DNA of 64,000 bases from Mycobacterium aquaticum. Lineage in GTDB: Bacteria; Actinomycetota; Actinomycetes; Mycobacteriales; Mycobacteriaceae. Made by a program: the position numbers and the translations under genes. The notes under the pieces were generated by a model. The model had not been told where the DNA came from. It saw nothing but the letters and a program-made list of their open reading frames with translations, and did no database searches. The stretch lies in contig NZ_MVHF01000001.1 of assembly GCF_002086485.1 (NCBI RefSeq), forward strand, positions 124,001 through 188,000, read 5' to 3'. Position 1 is the first letter of the stretch; each line of letters starts with the position of its first letter. Below, in pieces: positions 18,939 through 27,000 of the stretch.

Positions 18939-19762
18939 ACTTCGACCCGGTGCAGATCGTTGCCCAGCTCGATCTGCCGGTCGAATTCCGTTGCGGCCCT
19001 GGCACGCCACTCGTCTTCCTGGCCCGCAGCGATCCCCGGCACGTAGTGGGTGAGGATGAGGATGCCGACCCCGGCGCGCGCGGCGGTGGCTGCGGCCTCC
19101 TCGACCGAAGAGTGGTAGTCACAGATGTCGCGGATCCGCTGCATGGGCAGCTGCTCGACGAGATCCTTGCGGATCACCGTGTGCACCAGGGCACCGGCGC
19201 CTGCGGCGAGGGCATCGAGCCCCGGACACGGCACCGTGTCACCGGCGACCACGACAGAAGCGCCGTGATGCTCGATGCGAAACCCGATGGTCGGCTCCAC
19301 GGGCCGGTGGTCGGTGGGGCCCACCAGGGTTCGCACGCCGTCGCGGTCCCATACCAGCCCCTCGGTGTATTCGTGCACCTCGACCGGTGGCGGTGCGGTG
19401 AGATCGGCGTGATGGGCGATCCGGTACCCGATGTCGGGGCCGAAGGCTTCGAGCATCGCCTCGACCACTCGTTTGGTCCCCGGCGGCCCGATGATCTGCA
19501 GCGGAATCTGCTCGGTGAAGGTGGTCACCCACCGGGTGATGATGACGTCGCCCAGGTCGGCGATGTGATCGCTGTGCAGGTGCGTGAGCAGCAACGCGCT
19601 GAGCGCGTTGGCGCCGGAACCCACTGCGGCCAACCGTTGTTGCACGCCGCGGCCACAGTCGATGAGAAACGTCTGGCCACCGGCACGGATCAGCGTGGCA
19701 GGCCCGGCCCGGTCCGGGTCGGGGATGGGGCTGCCGGTGCCGAGCAGAGTGACCTCGATCAT
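18905..19762 (-). CDS. rnz: ribonuclease Z-like metallo-beta-lactamase
   Basis: A 285-residue metallo-beta-lactamase-fold protein. Zinc ligands are in [13 protein letters not shown] (HxHxDH), [10 protein letters not shown] (Asp) and YHSSVEEAA (His). The [20 protein letters not shown] start is typical of tRNase Z-like enzymes that trim tRNA 3' ends. It is the Rv2407 counterpart. The ATG at 19762 is at the beginning of the conserved fold. Confidence 0.85.
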   Translation of the reverse strand: MIEVTLLGTGSPIPDPDRAGPATLIRAGGQTFLIDCGRGVQQRLAAVGSGANALSALLLTHLHSDHIADLGDVIITRWVTTFTEQIPLQIIGPPGTKRVVEAMLEAFGPDIGYRIAHHADLTAPPPVEVHEYTEGLVWDRDGVRTLVGPTDHRPVEPTIGFRIEHHGASVVVAGDTVPCPGLDALAAGAGALVHTVIRKDLVEQLPMQRIRDICDYHSSVEEAAATAARAGVGILILTHYVPGIAAGQEDEWRARAATEFDRQIELGNDLHRVEVHPGVCARSRS

Positions 19763-19863
19763 GCGCCCAGGTATACCCGGTCATGCGCCTTGGGCGAGCC
19801 CCTTTCGCATGGACCGTCGCCGACCTAGCCTGGTGTGAGGTGGATCACGATCGGAGGCGGACG

Positions 19864-20295
19864 ATGCGGATCGCGGATGTGCTCAGCAACAAGGGCGCCG
19901 CCGTGGCGACGATATCTCCGGAAGCCACGGTGTCTCAGCTGCTGGCCGGGCTGCACGAGATGAACATCGGCGCGATGGTGGTGGTCGGTCCCGAAGGGCT
20001 GGCAGGCATCGTGTCCGAGCGCGACGTGGTGCGCAAACTCCACGAACGCGGCAGCAGCCTGTTGGCGCAGCCGGTCTCGGAGATCATGACGACGGTGCTC
20101 GCCACGTGCACCCCGCGCGACACGGTCGACCACCTCAGCGTGCTGATGACCCAGAACCGCGTGCGGCACGTGCCGGTGCTCGACGGTGGCCGGCTGGCCG
20201 GCATCGTCAGCATCGGTGACGTCGTCAAGACCCGGATGGAAGAGCTCGAAGCCGAGCAACAGCAGCTGCAGGCCTACATCACGCAGGAGCGCTGA
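19864..20295 (+). CDS. tandem CBS-domain protein
   Basis: A 143-residue protein of two CBS domains: the first around residues 10-60 (AAVATISPEATVSQLLAGLH, ending IVSERDVVRKL), the second around residues 75-125 (CTPRDTVDHLSVLMTQNRVR, ending GIVSIGDVVK). CBS pairs bind adenine nucleotides and sense energy charge. No enzyme domain is attached. GGAGG at 19853-19857 places the start at 19864. It is the Rv2406c homologue. Its end overlaps the convergent monooxygenase gene by 17 bases. Confidence 0.9.
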   Translation: MRIADVLSNKGAAVATISPEATVSQLLAGLHEMNIGAMVVVGPEGLAGIVSERDVVRKLHERGSSLLAQPVSEIMTTVLATCTPRDTVDHLSVLMTQNRVRHVPVLDGGRLAGIVSIGDVVKTRMEELEAEQQQLQAYITQER

Positions 20296-21694
20296 CGCGT
20301 TCGCCGACACCGTCCAGAAGATCGTTGTCGGCGAAGGCGCCTCGGTAGGCCGCGGCCGGATGGCGGTCGGGCAGCCGGTCGCCGCGTCCCAACAGCTTGT
20401 GGCGCAGCGTGCCGGACTTGTCGGTGGCGATCAGCCCCCGCTCGCGCAGCGTCGGGAACAGCCGGTCGGCCACCTCCTGGAACGACTGGGGGACCGTGGC
20501 GTGATAGACGTTGATGCCGTCGACGCCGGCCTCACGCCATTCCTCGAGGCGGTCGGCGATCTCGTCGGCGGTGCCGACGACGCGGTTGGCACCTTCCAGA
20601 ACCCAGGCCATGTCCCGGATCGTCGGCTCGGCATTGCCCGATGCTTCCGTCGCCCACCGGGTGAAACTCTTGATCCCGGTGAACTCGCCGAGTTGGCTGA
20701 TCGGGGTGTCCAGCGGCAGGCTGCCCGCGTCGATTCCGGCATCGCCCAACGCGTGCAGGGCAATTCCTTCCAGGTCCAGGTAACGCTTGAGTTCATCGTT
20801 GCGCCGGACCGCGTCGGCGTGGGTGTCGCCGATCACGAACGACAGGCCCTGGGCGAACGTGATGTCGTGCGGAACGCGTCCGTTTTCGACTGCCAGAGCA
20901 CGAGTTTCGGCGGTCAGTTGGTGCGCGGCTTCTGGATTCGGGCTGCTGATGTACACACCCTCGGCGTTGCGGGCCGAGAACAGCTGTCCGGCCGGTGACG
21001 AACCTGCCTGGAACAGAACCGGTGTGCGCTGCGGTGACGGCGACGAGAAGTGCGGACCCTCCACCCGATACCGCTTGCCGACGTGGTTGATCTTGTGGAT
21101 CTTGGCAGGGTCGGAGTGCACGCCGCGGTCCTTGTCCTGCACGAGCGCGTCCTCGTCCCAGGATCCTTCCCACAACTTGTAGGTCACGTCGACGTATTCG
21201 TAGGCCCACTCGTAGCGCTCGTCGTGGGCGAGGGTGCCGTCATGGCCGAAGCTGCGAAACATGTTCTCGTTGAAGCTCGTCACGATGTTCCAGCCGAGCC
21301 GGCCGTCGGTGTAGTGGTCCAACGACGACATGCGTCGCGCGAAGTCGAACGGGTGGTCCTGGATGATCGAGCTGGTGAACACGATGCCGAGGTGATCGGT
21401 CGCGGCGGCCAGCGCCGAGGCGAGCACCGACGGATCGTTGACCGGGATCTGGATACCGGCCTCGACGGACTTGCGCCAGTTGCCGTTCCACCGTGCCCGC
21501 AGCCCGAACACATCGGCGAAGAACAGCAGATCGTAGCCGGCGCGGTCCACCGCAGTGGCCAGCGACGTCCAGTGCCGAAGCGAGTTGAACTTGTGGTTCT
21601 GCGCCTCCGGCGCCCGCCAAAGACCGTGCAGCACATGGGATGCGGTGTTCATCACGAACGCCGAGAAATACAGCGGCCGCTTGCTCGGGCTCAT
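20279..21694 (-). CDS. LLM-class flavin monooxygenase (NtaA/SnaA/DszA family)
   Basis: A 471-residue FMNH2-dependent monooxygenase. Landmarks are LYFSAFVMNTASHVLHGLWR, the FDFARRMSSLDHYTDGRLGWN flavin-side strand (residues about 115-135), GPHFSSPSPQRTPVLFQAGS and the C-terminal GVDGINVYHATVP. Members oxidise organosulfur, sulfonate or chelator compounds and need a separate flavin reductase, not seen here. It is the last gene of a metN-metI-metQ operon with an ATGA overlap, which points to a sulfur compound imported by that transporter. The exact substrate is unknown. Confidence 0.85.
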   Translation of the reverse strand: MSPSKRPLYFSAFVMNTASHVLHGLWRAPEAQNHKFNSLRHWTSLATAVDRAGYDLLFFADVFGLRARWNGNWRKSVEAGIQIPVNDPSVLASALAAATDHLGIVFTSSIIQDHPFDFARRMSSLDHYTDGRLGWNIVTSFNENMFRSFGHDGTLAHDERYEWAYEYVDVTYKLWEGSWDEDALVQDKDRGVHSDPAKIHKINHVGKRYRVEGPHFSSPSPQRTPVLFQAGSSPAGQLFSARNAEGVYISSPNPEAAHQLTAETRALAVENGRVPHDITFAQGLSFVIGDTHADAVRRNDELKRYLDLEGIALHALGDAGIDAGSLPLDTPISQLGEFTGIKSFTRWATEASGNAEPTIRDMAWVLEGANRVVGTADEIADRLEEWREAGVDGINVYHATVPQSFQEVADRLFPTLRERGLIATDKSGTLRHKLLGRGDRLPDRHPAAAYRGAFADNDLLDGVGERVSAPA

Positions 21695-22596
21695 GAGATC
21701 GGTCCCAACGTGTCGCGGATCAGGGTGTTGTCGGTGGTCTTGAGGAATTCGGCGACCTTGGGATCCTTGAACGTCTGGATGAGCTTCTGGACGTTGGGAT
21801 CATTGAGATGCTTGTTGCTGACCACCAATCCGCCTTCGCTGCCTTTCGGAGCCGGATGCCGGGCCAGGATCTGGTTCTCTGTCAGGCCCGCGGCGTACAC
21901 GTCGGAGATGTGGACCACGATGGCGTCGACATCGGCGAGGCTGCGTGCCAGCTGGCCGATCGGAACCTGAACGAACTGGTAGTTCTTGGGATTGGCCGCG
22001 ATATCGCCCAGCTGCGGCAGTCCCGCAAGGGTCTCCTTGCCCGGCTTGAGGGTGATCTGGCCGGCCTCGGCCAGGTCGAGCAGAGCGATCGCCTGACCGG
22101 CCGGGTCGTCGCGCAGCGCGATCTTGGCGCCCGCGGGCAGCTGCGCCCAGCTGCGGTACTTGTTCGAGTACGTCGCCTGGTCCCAGGTGAATGTTGGTGC
22201 GGCCAAAGTCAATTGGAATCCGTTGGCGGCGATGGCGTCGTTGAGGAACGGCTGGTGTTCGAAGAAGTTACCTGCCACCGTACCCGCATCGACGGCACGG
22301 TTGATCTCGATGAGGTTGTCGATGCGCACCGGTTTGATGGTGATCCCGTGGTCTGGCGCGACGTTCTGGGCGATGTAGGCCAGCAGGTTCTCCGCGGCGA
22401 TGTCGGTGCTCCACGTCGCGACGTCGAGCGTCGTGCCGAACGGCTTGTCCTGGTTGGTGCTGTTGGCGAAGAAGATGCCGCCCACGACGACGATGACGAC
22501 GCCGATTGCCGCCGCGATCCAGGGCCATCGCTGCTTCTTCTTGATCTCGATGTCGATATCGCCGACGGTGGGCGACGTGGTCTGCTGCTCGGTCAC
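21691..22596 (-). CDS. metQ: MetQ/NlpA-family substrate-binding protein, TM-anchored
   Basis: A 301-residue NlpA-type binding protein for a methionine-type ABC importer. The mature fold is recognisable from VATWSTDIAAENLLAYIA, the NFFEHQPFLNDAIAANGF block and the YQFVQVPIGQLARSLADVDA end region. It has a 28-residue charged cytoplasmic start (DIEIKKKQRW) and then one hydrophobic helix (residues 24-44) with no lipobox Cys. It is therefore held by a membrane helix, not by lipid as NlpA proteins usually are. The GTG start has AAGGAACG upstream. Ligand could be methionine or another sulfur compound oxidised by the downstream enzyme. Confidence 0.85.
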   Translation of the reverse strand: MTEQQTTSPTVGDIDIEIKKKQRWPWIAAAIGVVIVVVGGIFFANSTNQDKPFGTTLDVATWSTDIAAENLLAYIAQNVAPDHGITIKPVRIDNLIEINRAVDAGTVAGNFFEHQPFLNDAIAANGFQLTLAAPTFTWDQATYSNKYRSWAQLPAGAKIALRDDPAGQAIALLDLAEAGQITLKPGKETLAGLPQLGDIAANPKNYQFVQVPIGQLARSLADVDAIVVHISDVYAAGLTENQILARHPAPKGSEGGLVVSNKHLNDPNVQKLIQTFKDPKVAEFLKTTDNTLIRDTLGPIS

Positions 22597-22621
22597 GGAC
22601 GTTCCTTCGGGTAGCGGGTTT

Positions 22622-23317
22622 TCAGCGTGTGAGTGCCTTGACGACGCGGTCGCCGACGAACTGGACGACCTGGATCGTGATGATCAGCGTGACCGCGGTC
22701 GCGATCATGATGTTGTCGTCGAACCTGTTGTAGCCGTAGGTGATTGCCAGGTTGCCAACGCCTCCGGCGCCGATCGATCCGGCGATGGCCGAGTACTCGA
22801 TCATGGCGATGACGTTGACTGTCAGAGCCCCTGCGAGGGCGGGCAGCGCCTCGGAGAGCTGGACGGTCCGGATGATTTGAAGGGTGGTGCCCCCGGACGC
22901 CTGGCCCATGTCGGTGACGTCGGACCGCACCTCGCGCAAGGCGTTCTGCACCAGTCGCGCGAAGAACGGCACACCCGCGGTGGTCATCGGCACGATGGCG
23001 GCCGGGATTCCGATAGTCGTACCGACGATGAACCGCGTCACCGGGATGATCGCTGCCATCAGGATCAAGAACGGCAGCGACCGCCCGACGTTGACGATCG
23101 TGTTGAGCGTGGTGAACACCCGCGGGTTGGGATACAGCCCCAGCGGGGACGTGTTGTGCAGGGTGACACCGAGTGGGGTGCCGATGATGACGACCAGGAC
23201 CATCGTGATGCCGACCATCAGCCACGTCTCTCCGTATGCCGGCAACAGCAGATCGGGGACGTGTTGCCACGGAGTGCTGAAGTCCTCCTGGGCGAGGACG
23301 GTGGCCGACGGGGTCAC
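22622..23317 (-). CDS. metI: methionine-type ABC permease MetI
   Basis: A 231-residue permease with five or six membrane helices. MetI signatures are [20 protein letters not shown] and the EAA loop [20 protein letters not shown] followed by [10 protein letters not shown]. It pairs with MetN (overlap GTGA, four bases) and MetQ (25 bases downstream). The complex imports methionine or a related substrate at the cytoplasmic membrane. Confidence 0.92.
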   Translation of the reverse strand: MTPSATVLAQEDFSTPWQHVPDLLLPAYGETWLMVGITMVLVVIIGTPLGVTLHNTSPLGLYPNPRVFTTLNTIVNVGRSLPFLILMAAIIPVTRFIVGTTIGIPAAIVPMTTAGVPFFARLVQNALREVRSDVTDMGQASGGTTLQIIRTVQLSEALPALAGALTVNVIAMIEYSAIAGSIGAGGVGNLAITYGYNRFDDNIMIATAVTLIITIQVVQFVGDRVVKALTR

Positions 23318-24315
23318 GCCGCCTCCCGGTCGGAGCTGAGCCGGGCCGCGCGGACGTGCAACCCGCGGTCTCTCAGATGGTCGACGAAACCCGTTGGGGC
23401 CGACGGGGAGATGGCCAGCACCGCCCGCCCGACCGCGATACCGCGGATGGCCTCGACGCTCGCGGACAGCACGTCGACCCGCAGACCCGAGACCCCGGGG
23501 ACGCTGTGGACGGCGGTGAGCCAGTCCAGCGGGACTTGGCGCGAGGCGTAGGAGACTTCCCAGATGTCGGCCGGGCCGTCCGCGGTCATGGCGGGGCGCT
23601 CGGGGAGCAACTCGCGGGCCAGGGCCGAATCCGGATTCAGGATGATGTCGGTGACCGAGCCGTGTTCGACGATGCGGCCGCCGTCGATGCGGGCCACCGA
23701 GTCGGCGATCTCGCGCACCACTTCCATCTCGTGGGTGATGAGGATGACGGACAGACCGAACTCGTCGCGAAGGTGGCTGAGCAGGGCGAGGATTGACTTC
23801 GTGGTGGTCGGGTCGAGCCCCGCGGTGGCCTCGTCGGACAACAGCACCGACGGTCGCAGCGCCAGCGCGCGGGCGATGCCGACGCGCTGCTTCTGGCCTC
23901 CGGAGAGCTGCGCGGGAAAATACCCGCTGCGATCCGCGAGTCCCACCCGGTCGAGCAACTCACCGACCCGCCGGTCGATGGAATCGTCGGTGGCGCGCAG
24001 GTACTCCAGCGGCAACGCGACATTCTGTGCGACGCTGCGACGCCGCAGCAGGGGCGCGCTCTGGAAGATGACGCCGATGTCGCGGCGGGCGGCGATCAGT
24101 TCGGCCCCGTCGAGTCGCGCGAAGTCCTTGCCGTCGACTCGCACGGTGCCGCTGCTCGGGCGCTCGAGAAAGCTCACACAGCGCGACAACGTGCTCTTGC
24201 CTGCGCCACTGGGCCCGACGACCGCCAGAATCTCACCGCTGCCGACCGACAACGAGATGTCGTCGAGGACAGTACGGTCCCCGAAACGTTTGGTGAGGCT
24301 CTCGATCTCTATCAC
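23314..24315 (-). CDS. metN: methionine-type ABC transporter ATPase MetN
   Basis: A 333-residue ATPase. Walker A is GPSGAGKST, the Q-loop VIFQSAPLL, the signature [15 protein letters not shown], Walker [13 protein letters not shown] and the switch ILITHEMEV. The C-terminal 75 residues ([20 protein letters not shown] and onward) match the NIL domain through which methionine inhibits the transporter. Start: GTG 24315 gives [11 protein letters not shown] as in other MetN; an in-frame GTG at 24342 is an alternative. The upstream 340 bases contain no gene. Confidence 0.92.
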   Translation of the reverse strand: MIEIESLTKRFGDRTVLDDISLSVGSGEILAVVGPSGAGKSTLSRCVSFLERPSSGTVRVDGKDFARLDGAELIAARRDIGVIFQSAPLLRRRSVAQNVALPLEYLRATDDSIDRRVGELLDRVGLADRSGYFPAQLSGGQKQRVGIARALALRPSVLLSDEATAGLDPTTTKSILALLSHLRDEFGLSVILITHEMEVVREIADSVARIDGGRIVEHGSVTDIILNPDSALARELLPERPAMTADGPADIWEVSYASRQVPLDWLTAVHSVPGVSGLRVDVLSASVEAIRGIAVGRAVLAISPSAPTGFVDHLRDRGLHVRAARLSSDREAA

Positions 24316-24653
24316 GGACGCTCTCTGGGTTGATGCGGACACGTCGGCGCAGCGCTGCGCGGGGGATGGCCGGAGACCTTCCGACAGCCCGCAATGTACG
24401 CGCAACGCTGGGCGCGCCACAGGGTAGAAATCGAATTGATCGAAAGTGCCGAGTCAGGTTTGCTTACCGCGCACCCGGATTCGCATCGATGCAGCGCGGC
24501 TCGCAGCCAAGTGACTGGGGCACAGGTCATTACGTGACAGGCCGCGCCAGCATTTGATAACGGCTCACGTCGTCGCCATTTCCCAGCAGTCACCGGGAAT
24601 CGGTTGGCGCTCAGCGCGGTCGACGACCTCGACCCGCATCCGGCCCGGAGCTG
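24316..24653. other. intergenic region upstream of metN
   Basis: No supportable gene on either strand. A 14-bp palindrome GCGCAGCGCTGCGC lies at 24347-24360, about 30 bases before the metN start, and a TACCCT hexamer on the minus strand (24426-24421) could be a -10 box. I looked for a SAM riboswitch core and could not find one. Confidence 0.4.
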
Positions 24654-24800
24654 CTACGTGGCGGCTCGCCGGTCGAGAAGATGGTCGACGCGCGACATCC
24701 ATCGGATCATCGCGGCATAGTCGGCCTCGGCTCGCGCCTTCTTGACCTGCTGATAGGCACTGAATATCTGGCTATCGAGCGTGGAAACCAAATTGATCAT
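24654..24800 (-). CDS. 48-residue small protein
   Basis: A short open frame too small for usual gene calls. It runs from an ATG with a strong ribosome binding site (GGAAGGA, eight bases before the ATG) to a TAG. The product begins MINLVSTLDSQIFSAYQQVK and ends in RMSRVDH-like helix residues (MIRWMSRVDHLLDRRAAT). It is predicted to be two amphipathic helices, soluble and basic, with mycobacterial codon choice. No homologue recognised. It follows a 21-codon frame by 17 bases and might be co-transcribed with the STAS gene upstream. Confidence 0.6.
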   Translation of the reverse strand: MINLVSTLDSQIFSAYQQVKKARAEADYAAMIRWMSRVDHLLDRRAAT

Positions 24801-24817
24801 CTTGCGTGTCCTTCCGA

Positions 24818-24883
24818 TCACAGTGACCGCAAGGACGGCGCAAACTGCGGACGGCTCTCCGCAATGACAGCGATCCCAGTCAT
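24818..24883 (-). CDS. 21-codon ORF before the 48-residue gene
   Basis: ATG 24883 follows GGTGAGGAGC at good distance and reads MTGIAVIAESRPQFAPSLRS plus one residue, ending just before the next ribosome binding site. A longer version starts at ATG 24904 (28 residues). It could be a leader peptide or chance; the only support is the well-placed ribosome binding site and tandem layout. Confidence 0.3.
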   Translation of the reverse strand: MTGIAVIAESRPQFAPSLRSL

Positions 24884-25071
24884 GATGGACAGCTCCTCAC
24901 CCATCCTCGCCAAACACCCTTGTATTCCCCGAATCACGGCTGCTTAATCTCACTTTCACCGCGGTTGGCTGGCGCATCTTGGAGTCCGTGCCGCACCTGG
25001 GTGGCGGCCGCGGGAGAACGGAATCGGTTGTCCGGCATTGCGCATCCGAGACCTCGGCGGTGCGGCGGCGT

Positions 25072-25524
25072 CTAGTCGCCTGCCAATTTCTTGCATTCCA
25101 GAGTGGTGACCGACCGAAGCCGCCACGTGGCATCAGGCGTTTCCGCGAGCCGCAGCACTGCCTCGTCCAACGTCTCCGCGACCGGCAGTCCGAACCCGGT
25201 TGCGGTGGGCAACAGCAGCTTCACGGCATCACTTGCCACCAAGACCCAGTCCCGCCCGCTTTGACGGCACTCCGTCGCGAAACGGAGTATTGCCCTGAAA
25301 CCGGCGAAGTTGATGAAGCCCACACCGCTGCAATCGAGGACCAACGGACGGCCGACGTGCACGAATCGGATCAGGTAGTGGCTGACGTGACGGACGCTGC
25401 GGGCATCGATCTCACCGCCGACTTCGATGACCACCGCCGGGGGACGCGGATAACTGCACAGCCGCACGCCGAGCGCGGGTGCACAAGTTGAGATGCGGGT
25501 GAGTTTAGGACCGGTGTAGGTCAT
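25072..25524 (-). CDS. STAS-domain protein (anti-sigma antagonist-like)
   Basis: A 150-residue single-domain STAS protein. VVIEVGGEIDARSVRHVSHY is the first strand and helix, and PLVLDCSGVGFINFAGFRAI holds the phosphorylatable Ser position, although the usual D-S-S/T-G-L is altered here. Such proteins switch anti-sigma factors, often SigF partners in mycobacteria. No kinase or sigma gene is adjacent. AAGGGG upstream supports ATG 25524. It is divergent from the GNAT gene. Confidence 0.75.
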   Translation of the reverse strand: MTYTGPKLTRISTCAPALGVRLCSYPRPPAVVIEVGGEIDARSVRHVSHYLIRFVHVGRPLVLDCSGVGFINFAGFRAILRFATECRQSGRDWVLVASDAVKLLLPTATGFGLPVAETLDEAVLRLAETPDATWRLRSVTTLECKKLAGD

Positions 25525-25674
25525 GGCAACCCCTTGTGATCGGTACGCATCGTCGCATCCTGGGCTTGGTTCTCAAGTCCGACGATGGACAAAGCTGACC
25601 TAGAACTACCCGTTCCCTACGCGTCTACTCCTCCTTCTCATCTGGCGGCTCATCGAATATGCGATCGTGGGCAG

Positions 25675-26283
25675 GTGGTCGCCGTCGATGTCCGCCCCGT
25701 GCACAAGCCCGACGTCAGGCAGCTCGCTGCCGTGCTGGCGCGCGCGTTCCACGACGACCCGGTGATGAAGTGGCTGCTGCCCGAGGATTCGCGTCGGCGG
25801 CGGGGGCTGGTACCGCTGTTCGCGACCATGACGCGTCACCACTTCCTGGCCGGCGGCGGCAGCGAGGTGGCCGCCCGCAACGGACGGATCGGGGCTGCGG
25901 CGCTGTGGGATGCGCCGGGTCAGTGGCGACATTCCTGGCGCCAGCAGCTGCTGATGATGCCGGCGTTTCTGCGGGCGTTCGGGCGGCGGGGCACCCGTGG
26001 TCAGCAGATCGAGGCACTGATGAAGGAACACCATCCCGAGGAGCCGCATTGGTACCTCGCAGTGATCGGGAGTGACCCCACCGTCCGCGGCGGCGGTTTG
26101 GGTCATGCGTTGATGCGGTCGCGGCTGGATCGCGTCGACGCCGAGCATGCGCCGGCCTATCTGGAGTCGAGCAATCCGGACAACATTCCGTACTACCTGC
26201 GGTTCGGATTCGAGGTCACCGGCGAGATCCGGTTACCTGACGGTGGCCCCTCCCTGACCCCGATGTGGCGGCAGCCACGGTAG
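25675..26283 (+). CDS. GNAT family N-acetyltransferase
   Basis: About 202 residues with a GNAT fold. VRQLAAVLARAFHDDPVMKW is the typical start, and the acetyl-CoA loop is YLAVIGSDPTVRGGGLGHAL, followed by YLESSNPDNIPYYLRFGF. Substrate unknown. GTG 25675 is a tentative start because the conserved fold begins right there; an ATG at 25585 would add 30 residues without a convincing ribosome binding site. The stop codon lies in a 26-bp tandem duplication. Confidence 0.8.
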   Translation: MVAVDVRPVHKPDVRQLAAVLARAFHDDPVMKWLLPEDSRRRRGLVPLFATMTRHHFLAGGGSEVAARNGRIGAAALWDAPGQWRHSWRQQLLMMPAFLRAFGRRGTRGQQIEALMKEHHPEEPHWYLAVIGSDPTVRGGGLGHALMRSRLDRVDAEHAPAYLESSNPDNIPYYLRFGFEVTGEIRLPDGGPSLTPMWRQPR

Positions 26284-26317
26284 AGCCTGGGTGGCGGCAG
26301 CCACGGTAGAGCCTGGG
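26266..26317. repeat. 26-bp perfect tandem duplication at the GNAT stop codon
   Basis: The unit TGGCGGCAGCCACGGTAGAG plus CCTGGG occurs twice without mismatch (26266-26291 and 26292-26317). The first copy contains the GNAT stop, and the second abuts the stop of the convergent PemK-like gene. The extra copy changes no protein. It looks like a recent slippage or recombination duplication. Confidence 0.9.
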
Positions 26318-26920
26318 TCAGCTCCAGGAGTACTCGGCGCGCAGGCGGGCGGCGACCACCTCGAACCGGTCACGGTCGAGGATCGCGCCTTCGCGGCGGA
26401 TGCTCTCTTCGGGCACGTCGAGCACGCGATCCAACCGGACCCAGCTGGCCCGGCCGTCGTAGTCCCAGCTGCCGGTACCGATGCCGACCCAGTGGGGTTC
26501 GTTGCGGTGGTGTTCCTGGCTGGACAGCATCAGGCCGAGCAGGGTCCGCTGATCGCGGCCCACGACCAGGACCGGGCGGTCTTTGCCTCTGGTCGGGTCG
26601 TCTTCGTAGACCACCCAGGTCCAGACGATCTCGCCGGGATCGGCCCGACCGTCGAGATCGGGTGCGTAGATGAGCCGGCGGGCCCGATGAGCGGTCGGAA
26701 CGGTGTGCTGTGAGACCGGCCGGCCCGCGGTGATGGCCGGGGCGCGGTCAGCCTGGCTGCCGGCGAGCACCTCGAGGCCGAGCTTGATGCCCTGCTGGAT
26801 CCCCTGTTGGACCGTGCGCGGCACGGTCTCGGGATTCTGCAGCTGGCGGATGAATTTCGGCGCCTCGTTGAACACGAGGTTCTCCGCAAAGCGCTGAAAC
26901 GCCTTCCACTGCGACGCCAT
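26318..26920 (-). CDS. PemK/MazF-like domain protein, no antitoxin adjacent
   Basis: A 200-residue protein. The N-terminal 90 residues are helical (FAENLVFNEAPKFIRQLQNP, then a Pro/Ala linker). The C-terminal half has PemK/MazF-fold features: GEIVWTWVVYEDDPTRGKDR-PVLVVGRD and SWVRLDRVLDVPEESIRREG. It is the Rv2405 homologue. No small antitoxin gene is next to it, so it may not be a toxin in the usual sense. TATGCT on the minus strand seven bases before ATG 26920 suggests a leaderless start here, although ATG 26932 is also open. It is divergent from lepA. Confidence 0.72.
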   Translation of the reverse strand: MASQWKAFQRFAENLVFNEAPKFIRQLQNPETVPRTVQQGIQQGIKLGLEVLAGSQADRAPAITAGRPVSQHTVPTAHRARRLIYAPDLDGRADPGEIVWTWVVYEDDPTRGKDRPVLVVGRDQRTLLGLMLSSQEHHRNEPHWVGIGTGSWDYDGRASWVRLDRVLDVPEESIRREGAILDRDRFEVVAARLRAEYSWS

Positions 26921-26927
26921 GGTGTCG

Positions 26928-26933
26928 AGCATA
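26928..26933 (-). promoter_or_regulatory. leaderless -10 box of the PemK-like gene
   Basis: TATGCT on the minus strand ends seven bases before ATG 26920, the standard distance for leaderless mycobacterial transcripts. The alternative ATG at 26932 would overlap this box. No clear -35 hexamer was seen. Confidence 0.45.
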
Positions 26934-27000
26934 GGGCAGGATCGGCGGCCGCGATTGTGTCGCGGGGGTGGGTGCTCGATACCCTGGATGGGCACAGCAC

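Noticed and set aside
24316..24480. SAM riboswitch upstream of metN
   Set aside because: No recognisable SAM-I, SAM-II or SAM-IV core on the minus strand by eye; only a 14-bp palindrome near the start.
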